A stretch of 8,857 nt of DNA from assembly GCA_030668755.1 (NCBI GenBank), contig DAOVEW010000021.1:1-8857 (forward strand), read 5' to 3'. This DNA comes from Bacillota bacterium (GTDB lineage: Bacteria; Armatimonadota; Hebobacteria; Hebobacterales; Hebobacteraceae). This document shows, in pieces, positions 1 to 6,623 of this stretch; position 1 is the stretch's first letter; each line of letters begins with the position of its first letter. The notes beneath the pieces are model-generated. The model made no database searches, was not told the DNA's origin, and saw nothing but the letters and a program-made list of their open reading frames with translations. The translations under genes and the position numbers were made by a program.

Positions 1-271
1 GGAAGGTGGGGATGTAGGCGCTGTCGGGCAGCGCCGGCTCCAGCACGGAGAGCCTGCTCTGCAGATCGCCGTACTTCGCCTCCAGGTCGGGCAGCTGGGT
101 CAGCTTGGTGTGGACTTCCTCGAGCTTCGCTTGCTTCTCGCCCAGTTCGCCCTCGAGCTTCTTGAGCTCGGCCCCCTTTGCGTGGTAGAGGCTCGCGCCC
201 AGGCCGATAAGGCACAGCGCGGCAATCCCCAGGAGCGCAAAGACGACTTTTCGGTCGCTTCCAACGCTCAT
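1..271 (-). CDS. pilO: PilO, type IV pilus alignment protein, 5' part
   Basis: Reading down from ATG at 271 the frame is open to the window edge (90 codons). It encodes a short cytoplasmic start (MSVGSDRK), a membrane helix (about 9-27), a long charged coiled coil (about 30-75, rich in KLE and EL steps) and the beginning of the globular domain with LEPALPDSAYIPTF. The LP-x-x-x-x-x-P-T-F/L turn after the coiled coil is typical of PilO, the partner of PilN in the periplasmic alignment complex that connects to PilP and the PilQ secretin. Its start overlaps the pilN stop in ATGA. The rest of the gene, and probably pilP and pilQ, lie beyond base 1. Confidence 0.88.
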   Translation of the reverse strand, partial: MSVGSDRKVVFALLGIAALCLIGLGASLYHAKGAELKKLEGELGEKQAKLEEVHTKLTQLPDLEAKYGDLQSRLSVLEPALPDSAYIPTF

Positions 272-852
272 CTCAACTCACTCCCGATGACGCGGTTCAG
301 CGGCACGGTCACTTCGAAGTCAACCACCGACTGCTGTCGCCCGCCGGTCTTGACCTGAGTGTAGCCCAGTTTCGGCACCTCACTCCAGGCCAGGTCTTCG
401 AGTTGGAGCATGAACTCGCCGATATCGCGTTGGTTGTAGGCAGAACCGCGCAAGACCAGCGATTGCTCCTTGTCCCCGTGGCGAGAGGTCAACTGCGAGA
501 TCCATACGCCGCTCGGGATCGCTGCGCTGCTGTCGCGAAGTATGCGGATCCAGGCGTCCTCACTATCGTGGACCTTCTCCAGCAGCGTGACTCGAGGTCC
601 GAAGTCAGCGATGTTGGTCTCTAGGAACTGGATCCGGTCGATCGCACCCGCCAGCGCGGGATCGCTGAGCCTGGCCTGCATCTCCGCGATCTGCCCTTGC
701 ACCAGGCGAGTTGTCACCCAGAGCTTGGCATAGACCATGCCCACTCCGACGAGGACTGCGATGAGTGTGTATACTACGCATCGCATAACAGTCATCGCGC
801 GCTGCTTCTGCGCGCGCCGGGTCGCTATTAGGTTGATGTCGCAGACTGTCAT
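268..852 (-). CDS. pilN: PilN, type IV pilus inner-membrane platform protein
   Basis: PilN is a bitopic inner-membrane protein whose cytoplasmic N-terminus docks on PilM and whose periplasmic part dimerises with PilO. This 194-residue copy has a short cytoplasmic leader with the docking motif (INLIA at 6-10, then TRRAQKQR), one membrane helix (about 25-41), a helical coiled-coil region (about 48-95) and a ferredoxin-like fold domain including AIPSGVWISQL (111-121), a Gly-Ser-Ala strand (136-138) and the closing DFEVTVPL strand (178-185). The usual docking motif is INLLP, so the last two positions differ here. It overlaps pilM by four bases (ATGA) at its start and pilO by four bases at its end. 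Confidence 0.92.
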   Translation of the reverse strand: MTVCDINLIATRRAQKQRAMTVMRCVVYTLIAVLVGVGMVYAKLWVTTRLVQGQIAEMQARLSDPALAGAIDRIQFLETNIADFGPRVTLLEKVHDSEDAWIRILRDSSAAIPSGVWISQLTSRHGDKEQSLVLRGSAYNQRDIGEFMLQLEDLAWSEVPKLGYTQVKTGGRQQSVVDFEVTVPLNRVIGSELR

Positions 853-2015
853 GATGCTTTCTCCCCGGTCTCACCAAGCCTCTGCTTCAGCGAGCGCGTC
901 TCGCGCAGCGCTAGCCCGGTTCCAACCAGGAGGACGGGGGCATGGGACTGGAGGTAGTCCTGGTTCACTCCCTGTGCCCGAAGGTCGCTGGCGCCGAAGA
1001 CGTTGACGACCTCGACCGGCACACCGAGTTGAGCCTGGAAGTACTCGCTGACGCGTGGGAGCTTAGCGCTGCCGCCGCTCAGCAGAATGCGGTTCACCCC
1101 CAGTTCTCCCGAGCCTGCGTCCGGCGACTGCTGTTGGTAGTCGTGATAGGCGAGCGATCGGCGCACCTCGCGGATCAGCTCGTCCAACAGGGGCTCTATC
1201 GAGCGGCTCGCCTGCTGGGTGGCCGGGTCCAGAGTCGCGCGCTCCTCCTCGCTCGACACCACCTGCATCGTCGTTTCCTTGAGCTGGTTTGCCTGCTCCG
1301 TGTCGATATCCAGAGCGTTCTTGATCGCCTCGGTAAAGGCGTCTCCTGCGATGGGTATCATGCGCGTCAACACGAACTGGTCGTCCTTCATGATGGTGAT
1401 CTCTGTATAGGTCGCGCCAATCCCGAGGACGGCCGTTGTGTCCCCGCTTCCCTGCAACTGCCCGTTGCCGGCCAGAATGCCTCGCATCGACGCGAAAGGC
1501 TGTATCTCGACCGCGGCCAGGTCGAGGCCCGCCAGCTCTATAGCCTCCACCTGACTATCTACCATGTCTCGAGGTGCTGCGACCAACATCACGCGCATCT
1601 GACCGCCCTCGTCTGTCGTGGGCCGGTCGAGCACCTGGAACTCGACGACGCTGTCCTCCACCGGGAACGAAATGTAATTCCGCGCTTCCCACTGAATGGA
1701 TTTACGAAGCTGTCGGTCAGACATGCTCGGCAGTGGCACTTCCCGGACCACCACGGTCGGGCCCGCGATTCCTGCGGCGACGGTAGCCTTTTCCACCTGC
1801 AGGGCTTCCAGAAGCGACTGGACGGCCTTCGCAACGGCCAAGGGGTCCACCACGACACCACCTTTCACCGCCTCCCGCGGCGTCGGCGCGCTGCCCGCCT
1901 TATGCAGGGCGATTCCGTTCTTCGATTCCTGCAACTGGACCAGCTTAATGGCACTGCTGCCTATGTCCAGCCCTATCGATGTGTTATTCTGAGCCAGTTT
2001 CGGTAGTAAGCCCAT
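849..2015 (-). CDS. pilM: PilM, type IV pilus assembly ATPase-fold protein
   Basis: PilM is a cytoplasmic actin/FtsA-like protein that binds the PilN N-terminus and links the pilus motor ATPases to the PilN/PilO inner-membrane platform. This copy is 388 residues, slightly longer than many. It shows the phosphate-1 motif SIGLDIGSSAIKLVQL (13-28), VREVPLPSM (90-98) followed by an IQWEARNYISFPVED stretch (107-121), a second phosphate loop VLGIGATYTEITI (196-208), and the adenosine motif ILLSGGSAKLPRV (310-322). All elements of an intact nucleotide site are present. It starts 28 bases after the PATAN gene and its stop shares ATGA with the pilN start, so it is translationally coupled to pilN. Confidence 0.96.
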   Translation of the reverse strand: MGLLPKLAQNNTSIGLDIGSSAIKLVQLQESKNGIALHKAGSAPTPREAVKGGVVVDPLAVAKAVQSLLEALQVEKATVAAGIAGPTVVVREVPLPSMSDRQLRKSIQWEARNYISFPVEDSVVEFQVLDRPTTDEGGQMRVMLVAAPRDMVDSQVEAIELAGLDLAAVEIQPFASMRGILAGNGQLQGSGDTTAVLGIGATYTEITIMKDDQFVLTRMIPIAGDAFTEAIKNALDIDTEQANQLKETTMQVVSSEEERATLDPATQQASRSIEPLLDELIREVRRSLAYHDYQQQSPDAGSGELGVNRILLSGGSAKLPRVSEYFQAQLGVPVEVVNVFGASDLRAQGVNQDYLQSHAPVLLVGTGLALRETRSLKQRLGETGEKAS

Positions 2016-2025
2016 GGCCTATCGA

Positions 2026-2031
2026 CTCCTC
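2026..2031 (-). promoter_or_regulatory. Ribosome binding site of pilM
   Basis: GAGGAG on the minus strand lies ten bases before the pilM ATG at 2015, in the short gap after the PATAN gene. It supports independent initiation at that ATG. Confidence 0.5.
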
Positions 2032-2043
2032 GATGCCGCCTCA

Positions 2044-2739
2044 TCAATCCGAGTCCAGTGTCTTCGTGTCGTTCCCCGAGCCTTGCCGCCGGGCCGAAAG
2101 CTGTCCCTTCGAGGAGAAGTAGCTGACGGCACTCGAATCGATAGCTCCGGTTGCCTCCGGCAGCCTGCCGCCCGTCTGAAGCACATTGCCGCTTTGGCGC
2201 GGGCCTTGCCACTCCTCAACAATCCCTTCGGTCAGAAGCTCGGTCACGGCCTTCACGGCGACGACGGGCTCGAGCCCGCTTTCCCGCACTATAGTAGCCG
2301 TCTGGCGCCGCGCGTCCACAAGCCGCAACACCGTCTTCGCCTCTTCACTCAGGCTGTCGTAGTGCTGGTTGACTGCGTAGGCCCGCTGCCGCAGCACGAC
2401 GTGCATGTTTGGCATCTCGGCCTCGACCCGCTCCCACTCGTCGAAGCGCTTCATGCCTTCCAGAATCAACTCCTCGGTGCTCTGCTTTATGTTCTTGACG
2501 ACAGGCTTCTCCGTTCGCTCGAAGCCGAACTCGCCCGCGTTCCACCCCAGGATGCGATACACGAGTTCCGGTCCGTGCTCCATCCGGGAGTCGGCGCGCG
2601 CGATCTCTCCGTTCGTGAAGTAGAGCACGGCCTGCTCTCCCGGACGCGAGACGGTCAGCTTGCCCGTTTTGTGTCCGACGTTTAGCATTTGAAGCAGCTC
2701 CGCGAAGCTAACATCCTGGAAGGTGCCCGTCAGTGCCAT
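2044..2739 (-). CDS. DUF4388 (PATAN) domain protein with winged-helix-like region
   Basis: Residues 1-100 of this 231-residue protein form a DUF4388/PATAN domain: the MALTGTFQDVSFAELLQML opening, TGKLTVSRPG, the VLYFTNGEIARA strand-turn and a WNAGEFGFE segment. Residues about 125-177 resemble a winged-helix-like module (LSEEAKTVLRLVDARR, then an IVRESGLEPVVAVKAVTELL helix pair and a GIVEE end). The tail (178-231) is polar and probably disordered. PATAN domains are seen in signalling and motility proteins of Myxococcus, Thermus and cyanobacteria and are thought to mediate protein contacts, as in the PatA-type pilus regulators. Sitting 18 bases after mglA and 28 before pilM, it is a good candidate adaptor between the GTPase and the pilus platform (inference). 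The ATG has GGAAG seven bases upstream. Confidence 0.85.
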   Translation of the reverse strand: MALTGTFQDVSFAELLQMLNVGHKTGKLTVSRPGEQAVLYFTNGEIARADSRMEHGPELVYRILGWNAGEFGFERTEKPVVKNIKQSTEELILEGMKRFDEWERVEAEMPNMHVVLRQRAYAVNQHYDSLSEEAKTVLRLVDARRQTATIVRESGLEPVVAVKAVTELLTEGIVEEWQGPRQSGNVLQTGGRLPEATGAIDSSAVSYFSSKGQLSARRQGSGNDTKTLDSD

Positions 2740-2757
2740 CGTTGTTCTTCCACTCTC

Positions 2758-3360
2758 CTACACAACTCCGGCCTTCTGCTTCTGCGACAGGTGAGCCAGC
2801 ACCATCGTGCAGACTGCGTTCAGGCTCTCGAAGACGCCGTTTCCGTGAATGGCGATGCTTTCGAAGCTCGGCACCTGCCGCGGGTTTACCACGTACTGCA
2901 TGTATTCAATCGGCGCGATGTTGGGAAGATCGCGCTTGTTGTACTGAACCACATATGGGGTGCTCTCGAGGCTGTAGCCATAAGAGGACAGATTGCCGAT
3001 GAGATTGTGGAAGCTCTCGAGGTTCCCCCGCATCTTCTCCCACTGGGAATCGCAGACGAAGATGATCCCGTCCACCCCGCGCAGCACCAGCTTGCGGGTG
3101 GAGTTGTACATCACCTGCCCCGGCACGGTATAGAGCTGGAACTTCGTGCGGAAGCCGTGAATCTGCGAGGCCTCGAGCGGGAGGAAATCAAAGAACAGAG
3201 TGCGCTCTCCCGGCGTAGCCAGAGAGACCATGTTCCCGCGCTTCTCCCGCATCGTCCGCTGATGGATGAACTGCAAGTTCGTCGTCTTCCCGCACATGCC
3301 GGGCCCGTAGTAGACGATCTTGCAGCTGATCTCCTTCAGCGCGTAGTTGATCGAAGCCAT
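2758..3360 (-). CDS. mglA: MglA Ras-like small GTPase
   Basis: This 200-residue protein matches MglA of Myxococcus xanthus (about 195 residues) end to end, by my recollection of that sequence. It shows the P-loop GPGMCGKT (19-26), switch I ending in GERTLFFDFLP with R53 and T54, TVPGQ at 78-82, NKRD (141-144) for guanine recognition and the FVCDS strand (101-105). R53 and Q82 fall at the same positions as the catalytic residues of characterised MglA, so GTP hydrolysis should be intact. MglA-GTP marks the leading cell pole and activates type IV pili or gliding motors, usually with the GAP MglB. Here no MglB/Roadblock gene is adjacent; the neighbours are a PATAN protein and pilMNO, which points to pilus control. 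Switch I has TPGE where M. xanthus has TETD. The start is ATG with AAAGGA upstream. Confidence 0.95.
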   Translation of the reverse strand: MASINYALKEISCKIVYYGPGMCGKTTNLQFIHQRTMREKRGNMVSLATPGERTLFFDFLPLEASQIHGFRTKFQLYTVPGQVMYNSTRKLVLRGVDGIIFVCDSQWEKMRGNLESFHNLIGNLSSYGYSLESTPYVVQYNKRDLPNIAPIEYMQYVVNPRQVPSFESIAIHGNGVFESLNAVCTMVLAHLSQKQKAGVV

Positions 3361-3370
3361 CGCCGAGCGG

Positions 3371-3376
3371 TCCTTT
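3371..3376 (-). promoter_or_regulatory. Ribosome binding site of mglA
   Basis: AAAGGA on the minus strand lies ten bases before the mglA ATG at 3360. It supports that start, which also matches the N-terminus of known MglA proteins. Confidence 0.5.
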
Positions 3377-3399
3377 CTCGATCCCTCTTCACTTCCAGC

Positions 3400-4497
3400 T
3401 TACTGCGTGGTGGCGAACACCACGCCCTCCGATGTCCCGACATCCGCCCACGCCGGAGGCGAGGGCGGTGGCAGCTCGAGCGCCTCCGGGGGAAGACGAG
3501 TAACGACTAGGTTGAGTGGCAGCTCGACCGCGTCTTCATGTAGGGTGAGCTCGGCCGGCTGCACGAGCGCCTTGCGGACTCGAGACGGCAGCCACTCCAT
3601 CACCTGAGCGATGCTGACGACAACGCGGGCTTCTCTCAACTGTCCCAGAATCGCCTCCAGCGGGATCGGCACGTCATGCGAATCGGCCACTGCGAGTGCC
3701 TTTTCTGTGACCATTTCCCGCGGAAGCTGCGCCAAGATCGCCGACGCTGGCAGGTTGATAGCTCCCTCCATGTCAGGCACCGGCAGGGGCGGAGCCTGGT
3801 ACGTCTCAGCCGCCCTCCTCGACTCATCCTCGACCGTCGCCCCGCGGTCTTTCACTGTCACGATGAGCACGCCGCCTTCGGCAGCGGCCGCTGCGGTCGC
3901 CGACTTGACGGCGGCGCTCTCCGCGAATCGTCTCGCGTCGGCGGGCCTCCGTGGGGCTCTTTCTGGAAGGAACAAGCGAAGTGGGTAGCAGATCATTGCG
4001 GAGAAAAGGATGGCGGAGACACGGGGTACCGCGTCCGCGGTGTTCTGCATGGCCGGATAGATCGTCTCGCCGCCGCTCATTGCGGTGAGCCCCGCCGCGG
4101 CCGCCACCGTGAGGCCCACGCGCACCAGCGTCAAACCCGCGATTCCGAGAACCCATCCGACGAGGGATACCGCCGGACGCCACGCGTAGACCGCAGTGCC
4201 GAAGATGGCCGCTTCGAGCGTCCACAGAACCGAAGCGGAAACCTCCCACCCGGAGGGCGTTTCCACGTGAGTGATCTGCATGCAGATCACCGTCCCCGCC
4301 ATGAATGCGATCAACATCGAAAGCACACTGATCGCGGTGAATTCCCTACGCATAGCACCCGCGCTTGCGCGGCCTGGATTGCCGATACTCGAGGCCTGTG
4401 AGAGGGGATGGCTGCCGACCCGGCCAGCCTCCAAAGTGCCGGCTAGCCCCTCGGCCGCGAGCCCGCGCTGCCGCAAAACCAGTGACTTATTCCACAT
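3400..4497 (-). CDS. Four-helix membrane protein with cytoplasmic LP repeats, unknown function
   Basis: I do not recognise this protein (365 residues from ATG 4497). Residues 53-176 hold four likely membrane helices (about 53-73, 86-107, 109-136, 158-176). A basic and Ala-rich linker leads to a soluble tail containing about four degenerate copies of the pattern hydrophobic-x-hydrophobic-P-x3-hydrophobic-x-x-x-L-P: INLPASAILAQLP (247-259), VPIPLEAILGQLR (276-288), VVVSIAQVMEWLP (292-304) and VELPLNLVVTRLP (324-336). It is the first gene of the MglA/pilus unit, 39 bases before mglA, so the tail might be a docking site for MglA or the PATAN protein (inference). The first 48 residues look unlike coding sequence; ATG at 4353 (Met49), followed by RREF and the first helix, is an attractive alternative start, but neither ATG has a strong Shine-Dalgarno sequence. 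A perfect palindrome lies inside the gene at 4271-4290. Confidence 0.7.
   Translation of the reverse strand: MWNKSLVLRQRGLAAEGLAGTLEAGRVGSHPLSQASSIGNPGRASAGAMRREFTAISVLSMLIAFMAGTVICMQITHVETPSGWEVSASVLWTLEAAIFGTAVYAWRPAVSLVGWVLGIAGLTLVRVGLTVAAAAGLTAMSGGETIYPAMQNTADAVPRVSAILFSAMICYPLRLFLPERAPRRPADARRFAESAAVKSATAAAAAEGGVLIVTVKDRGATVEDESRRAAETYQAPPLPVPDMEGAINLPASAILAQLPREMVTEKALAVADSHDVPIPLEAILGQLREARVVVSIAQVMEWLPSRVRKALVQPAELTLHEDAVELPLNLVVTRLPPEALELPPPSPPAWADVGTSEGVVFATTQ
4271..4290. repeat. Perfect 20-bp palindrome
   Basis: GTGATCTGCA is followed directly by its exact reverse complement TGCAGATCAC. It lies about 60 bases inside the membrane-protein gene if Met49 is the start, and encodes part of its first helix (V-I-C-M-Q-I-T). 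It may be a binding site for a dimeric regulator, or chance. Confidence 0.9.
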
Positions 4498-4633
4498 TTG
4501 TCTGGGAACCTACCATCGGCACAGAAGCGCTCCTGAACGGTCAAGAAACGCCTCCGCTCAGTGTGCAAGAAAGCGCCCTGCCGGGGATATCGGCGGGGCG
4601 CGGTAAGCCGTGCGCGATTCGTCGTCTGAGGTG
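4498..4633. other. Intergenic region between the two transcription units
   Basis: These 136 bases are the only substantial gap in the window. The first part (in minus-strand order) holds the kinase terminator. The promoter of the pilus unit should lie after it or in the first 144 bases of the next open frame. A TTGACC at 4544-4539 resembles a -35 box, but no convincing -10 box sits 16-18 bases further on, so I do not call a promoter. If the next gene really starts at 4353, the gap is 280 bases. Confidence 0.5.
4567..4601 (-). terminator. Rho-independent terminator after the kinase gene
   Basis: On the minus strand, GCGCCC-C-GCCG (4601-4591), a seven-base loop ATATCCC and CGGC-A-GGGCGC (4583-4573) form a stem of ten G-C pairs with one internal mismatch, followed at once by TTTCTT (4572-4567). 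It starts about 32 bases after the kinase stop codon. This is a textbook intrinsic terminator apart from a short U tract, and it separates the Fe-S/kinase unit from the pilus unit. Confidence 0.75.
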
Positions 4634-6325
4634 TTAGGGAAGATACTCCCGCTCCGCTCTCACCTTGCCGTCAACTAGAATGCGCGCCTTGGTCTTCGCG
4701 GTGACGCGTATCTTCTGTGGCGGTATTCTCTCGCCTGGTTTGTGTCGGCCCTGATATATTCTCCGGCGGCCGTTCTCGTCGATGATCTCGATAGCGACAT
4801 CTGCCTCGCCGTCGGCGCCGGCATCGGCCGGGACCATGTATGTCAGGGTCTCCTCGCGCGCCCCCCGGGGACCGGGGGGCGCCATTGGTGGCGGGCCGCC
4901 CGGTTCGCTTGGCTTCGGCCCGAGGCTCACTACGAGGTCGACTGCGGTGCCCCGCACCACGCGGGCTGTCGCGGCGGGGAGAGTGCTGGCCACGTATCCG
5001 CGCGGGACGCTCGCGTCGTAGCTTTCCTGCACCGTTCCACCCGTCAACCCGGCTGCCTCGAGGTTGCGCTGTGCTTGCGCAACCGACATCTGTGTTACAG
5101 CGGGAACGACAACGTGACTGGGCCCTTCGCTGAGCACCACCTTCACCACGGTGCCGGCGCGGACTTCGAGATTCGCCACGGGGTCCTGGCTCAGCAGGGC
5201 CCCGGCCTCGACATCCTCGCTCGGACGGCTTCCCACCTCGCGATACTCCAGCTCCAGTTCTTCGAGATACGTGCGCGCCGCGCCCGCGCTCATCCCCACG
5301 ACGTCTGGCACCGGAACCATCTCCGCGCGGCCGCGGGCGGCGGCCCATTGGGTCACTCCGGCGACGGTCGCCACCAAGGCTATGGTTGCCGCGAGGCCCC
5401 ATACCCCGCGTCTGCGCACCCACCATCCCGCGGCGTCGGCTCCGCGACCGAAGCGGCTGTGTCGCCATCTGGCCAGCCGACCTTTGCCCCCTACCGCCTC
5501 AGCGCGCGGGCAAGCAGCCAGGTGGCTCGACAGCTCGCGCGCGGACGCGAAACGCTGCGACAGGTCCTTCGCGAGGCAGTGGCCGACGACGAAGTCCACC
5601 TCCGGAGGCAGTCCCGGTCGCAGCGCGCTCGGCCGCCGGGGGCGATCGTATACGTGCTTGTGCAGAATGGCGAGCCGGTCTCCATCCTCGAAGGGCGGAC
5701 GCCCGGTGAGCATGTGGAAGAGGGTGGCTCCGAGAGAATAGATGTCGCCTTGGGGCCCCACAGCTTCGCCGCGCGCTTGCTCTGGCGAGATATAATGGAC
5801 CGATCCGATGATTGCGCTCGTGTCGGTCTGCCCCGGCGAGGAGGCGGCGCGGGCGATCCCGAAGTCGGTGACCTTGGCCCTGCCGTCGTGGCCGAGCAGG
5901 ATGTTCTGGGGCTTGATGTCTCGGTGCACGACCCCCGCGGCGTGTGCCGCGGCCAGTGCTTCAGCCGTCTCCGAGGCGATGCGCAGCGCCTCGTCGAGGG
6001 GCAGCGAGCCTTCCCGTCGCAGACGCTCCTTCAGGCTTTCCCCCTCGACGTACTCCATCACAATATAGTGGAGGTTCCCGTCGCTGCCTGTGTCGTATAC
6101 GCTCGCGATATGCTCATGCGCCACCCCGGCCGCCGCCCGCGCTTCTCGGCGGAACCGCGCGACGAACGCGTCGTCGGCCGCCAGCTCCGGGCGCATGATC
6201 TTTATGGCAACGATCCTGCCCAGCACTCGGTCGCGGCCGCGATACGCGGTCGCCATGCCGCCCTCGCCGATTCTCTCGAGGACCTCGTACCGATCGTTCA
6301 GTACCTGGCCGACAACCGAAGTCAC
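4634..6325 (-). CDS. pknB: PknB-type Ser/Thr protein kinase with two PASTA domains
   Basis: This is a transmembrane eukaryotic-like kinase of about 563 residues. The kinase domain (about 13-272) has a G-loop GEGGMA (20-25), VAIK lysine K42, αC glutamate E61, HRD at 134-136, DIKPQN 136-141, DFG at 154-156 and an SPE motif at 180-182, so it should be catalytically active. A single membrane helix lies at about 308-325. Outside the cell follow two PASTA domains (about 337-402 and 404-470), a Pro/Gly-rich linker (471-488) and a β-rich tail (491-563) like the Ig-like end of Firmicute PrkC kinases. PASTA domains are known to bind peptidoglycan fragments or lipid II. I chose GTG at 6325 because the family starts shortly before the RYEVLERIG segment; the upstream ATG at 6403 would add 26 Cys/Trp-rich residues overlapping the previous gene. 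No PP2C phosphatase gene, its frequent partner, is beside it. Confidence 0.92.
   Translation of the reverse strand: MTSVVGQVLNDRYEVLERIGEGGMATAYRGRDRVLGRIVAIKIMRPELAADDAFVARFRREARAAAGVAHEHIASVYDTGSDGNLHYIVMEYVEGESLKERLRREGSLPLDEALRIASETAEALAAAHAAGVVHRDIKPQNILLGHDGRAKVTDFGIARAASSPGQTDTSAIIGSVHYISPEQARGEAVGPQGDIYSLGATLFHMLTGRPPFEDGDRLAILHKHVYDRPRRPSALRPGLPPEVDFVVGHCLAKDLSQRFASARELSSHLAACPRAEAVGGKGRLARWRHSRFGRGADAAGWWVRRRGVWGLAATIALVATVAGVTQWAAARGRAEMVPVPDVVGMSAGAARTYLEELELEYREVGSRPSEDVEAGALLSQDPVANLEVRAGTVVKVVLSEGPSHVVVPAVTQMSVAQAQRNLEAAGLTGGTVQESYDASVPRGYVASTLPAATARVVRGTAVDLVVSLGPKPSEPGGPPPMAPPGPRGAREETLTYMVPADAGADGEADVAIEIIDENGRRRIYQGRHKPGERIPPQKIRVTAKTKARILVDGKVRAEREYLP
4858..4882 (-). repeat. 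Perfect 11-bp GC hairpin inside pknB
   Basis: On the minus strand GCGCCCCCCGG, a TCC loop and CCGGGGGGCGC form an uninterrupted stem of eleven G-C pairs. It encodes part of the Pro/Gly-rich linker after the PASTA domains. There is no T tract, so it is not a terminator. It may slow ribosomes or simply reflect Pro/Gly codons in a GC-rich genome. Confidence 0.7.
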
Positions 6326-6335
6326 CGCTTCACCA

Positions 6336-6596
6336 TTACTGCCGGAACCCGTGCCACAACACAACGCCCATCGCTCCGGCCAGCAGCAATAGGGACCCAA
6401 CAACGAGGATCATTGCCGCCTCCTCCGGCATTGGCGGCCGCGGCAGCACGGCCGCAGCGACATACGCGACGACGGCGCCCCCCACCAGTAGCACCGCAAG
6501 GCCGAGTTCCCGGCCGCGCCGTCGGGCCTGAACATAGGCCGTCCCCAGCACCCAGAGAAGGAGTGCCCCGCCAAGCGCCAGTCGCCACCACCTCAC
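6336..6596 (-). CDS. Small three-helix membrane protein, unknown function
   Basis: I do not recognise this 86-residue protein. It is strongly hydrophobic, with three likely membrane helices at about residues 5-22, 32-51 and 60-81. A basic loop (ARRRGRE, 24-30) separates helices 1 and 2, and a PRPPMPEE linker separates helices 2 and 3. By the positive-inside rule the basic loop should be cytoplasmic, which puts the N-terminus outside and the C-terminus inside. No cysteines or known motifs are visible. It starts at a GTG with a strong GAGGAGG upstream, 27 bases after the polyferredoxin stop codon, and ends ten bases before the kinase start. That position in a compact operon, plus a composition unlike shadow frames, supports a real gene. 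It could be a subunit or assembly partner of the polyferredoxin or the kinase; this is inference. Confidence 0.65.
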   Translation of the reverse strand: MRWWRLALGGALLLWVLGTAYVQARRRGRELGLAVLLVGGAVVAYVAAAVLPRPPMPEEAAMILVVGSLLLLAGAMGVVLWHGFRQ

Positions 6597-6606
6597 CGTT
6601 CGTCGA

Positions 6607-6613
6607 CCTCCTC
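6607..6613 (-). promoter_or_regulatory. Ribosome binding site deciding the GTG start at 6596
   Basis: On the minus strand this reads GAGGAGG, a near-perfect Shine-Dalgarno sequence ending ten bases before GTG at 6596. It favours that GTG over the ATG at 6624, which overlaps the polyferredoxin stop but opens a different, non-membrane-like frame. Confidence 0.6.
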
Positions 6614-6623
6614 ACTCCGGCCA

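Noticed and set aside
942..2006. 354-codon open frame on the plus strand opposite pilM
   Set aside because: Antisense to a clear PilM; the translation is low in recognisable motifs and rich in Arg, His and Leu, typical of a complementary-strand artefact.
2044..2739. MglB/Roadblock identity for the gene after mglA
   Set aside because: The N-terminus has the DUF4388/PATAN pattern (LTGTF, LLQML, TGKL, FTNGEI), not the Roadblock/LC7 pattern, and the protein is longer than MglB.
4516..4544. Possible promoter starting with TTGACC
   Set aside because: The -35-like hexamer is good, but no acceptable -10 hexamer is found at 16-18 bases spacing.
6326..6403. N-terminal extension of the kinase from ATG at 6403
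   Set aside because: It would overlap most of the last 68 bases of the preceding gene and add Cys/Trp-rich residues before the usual kinase start; GTG at 6325 fits the family.
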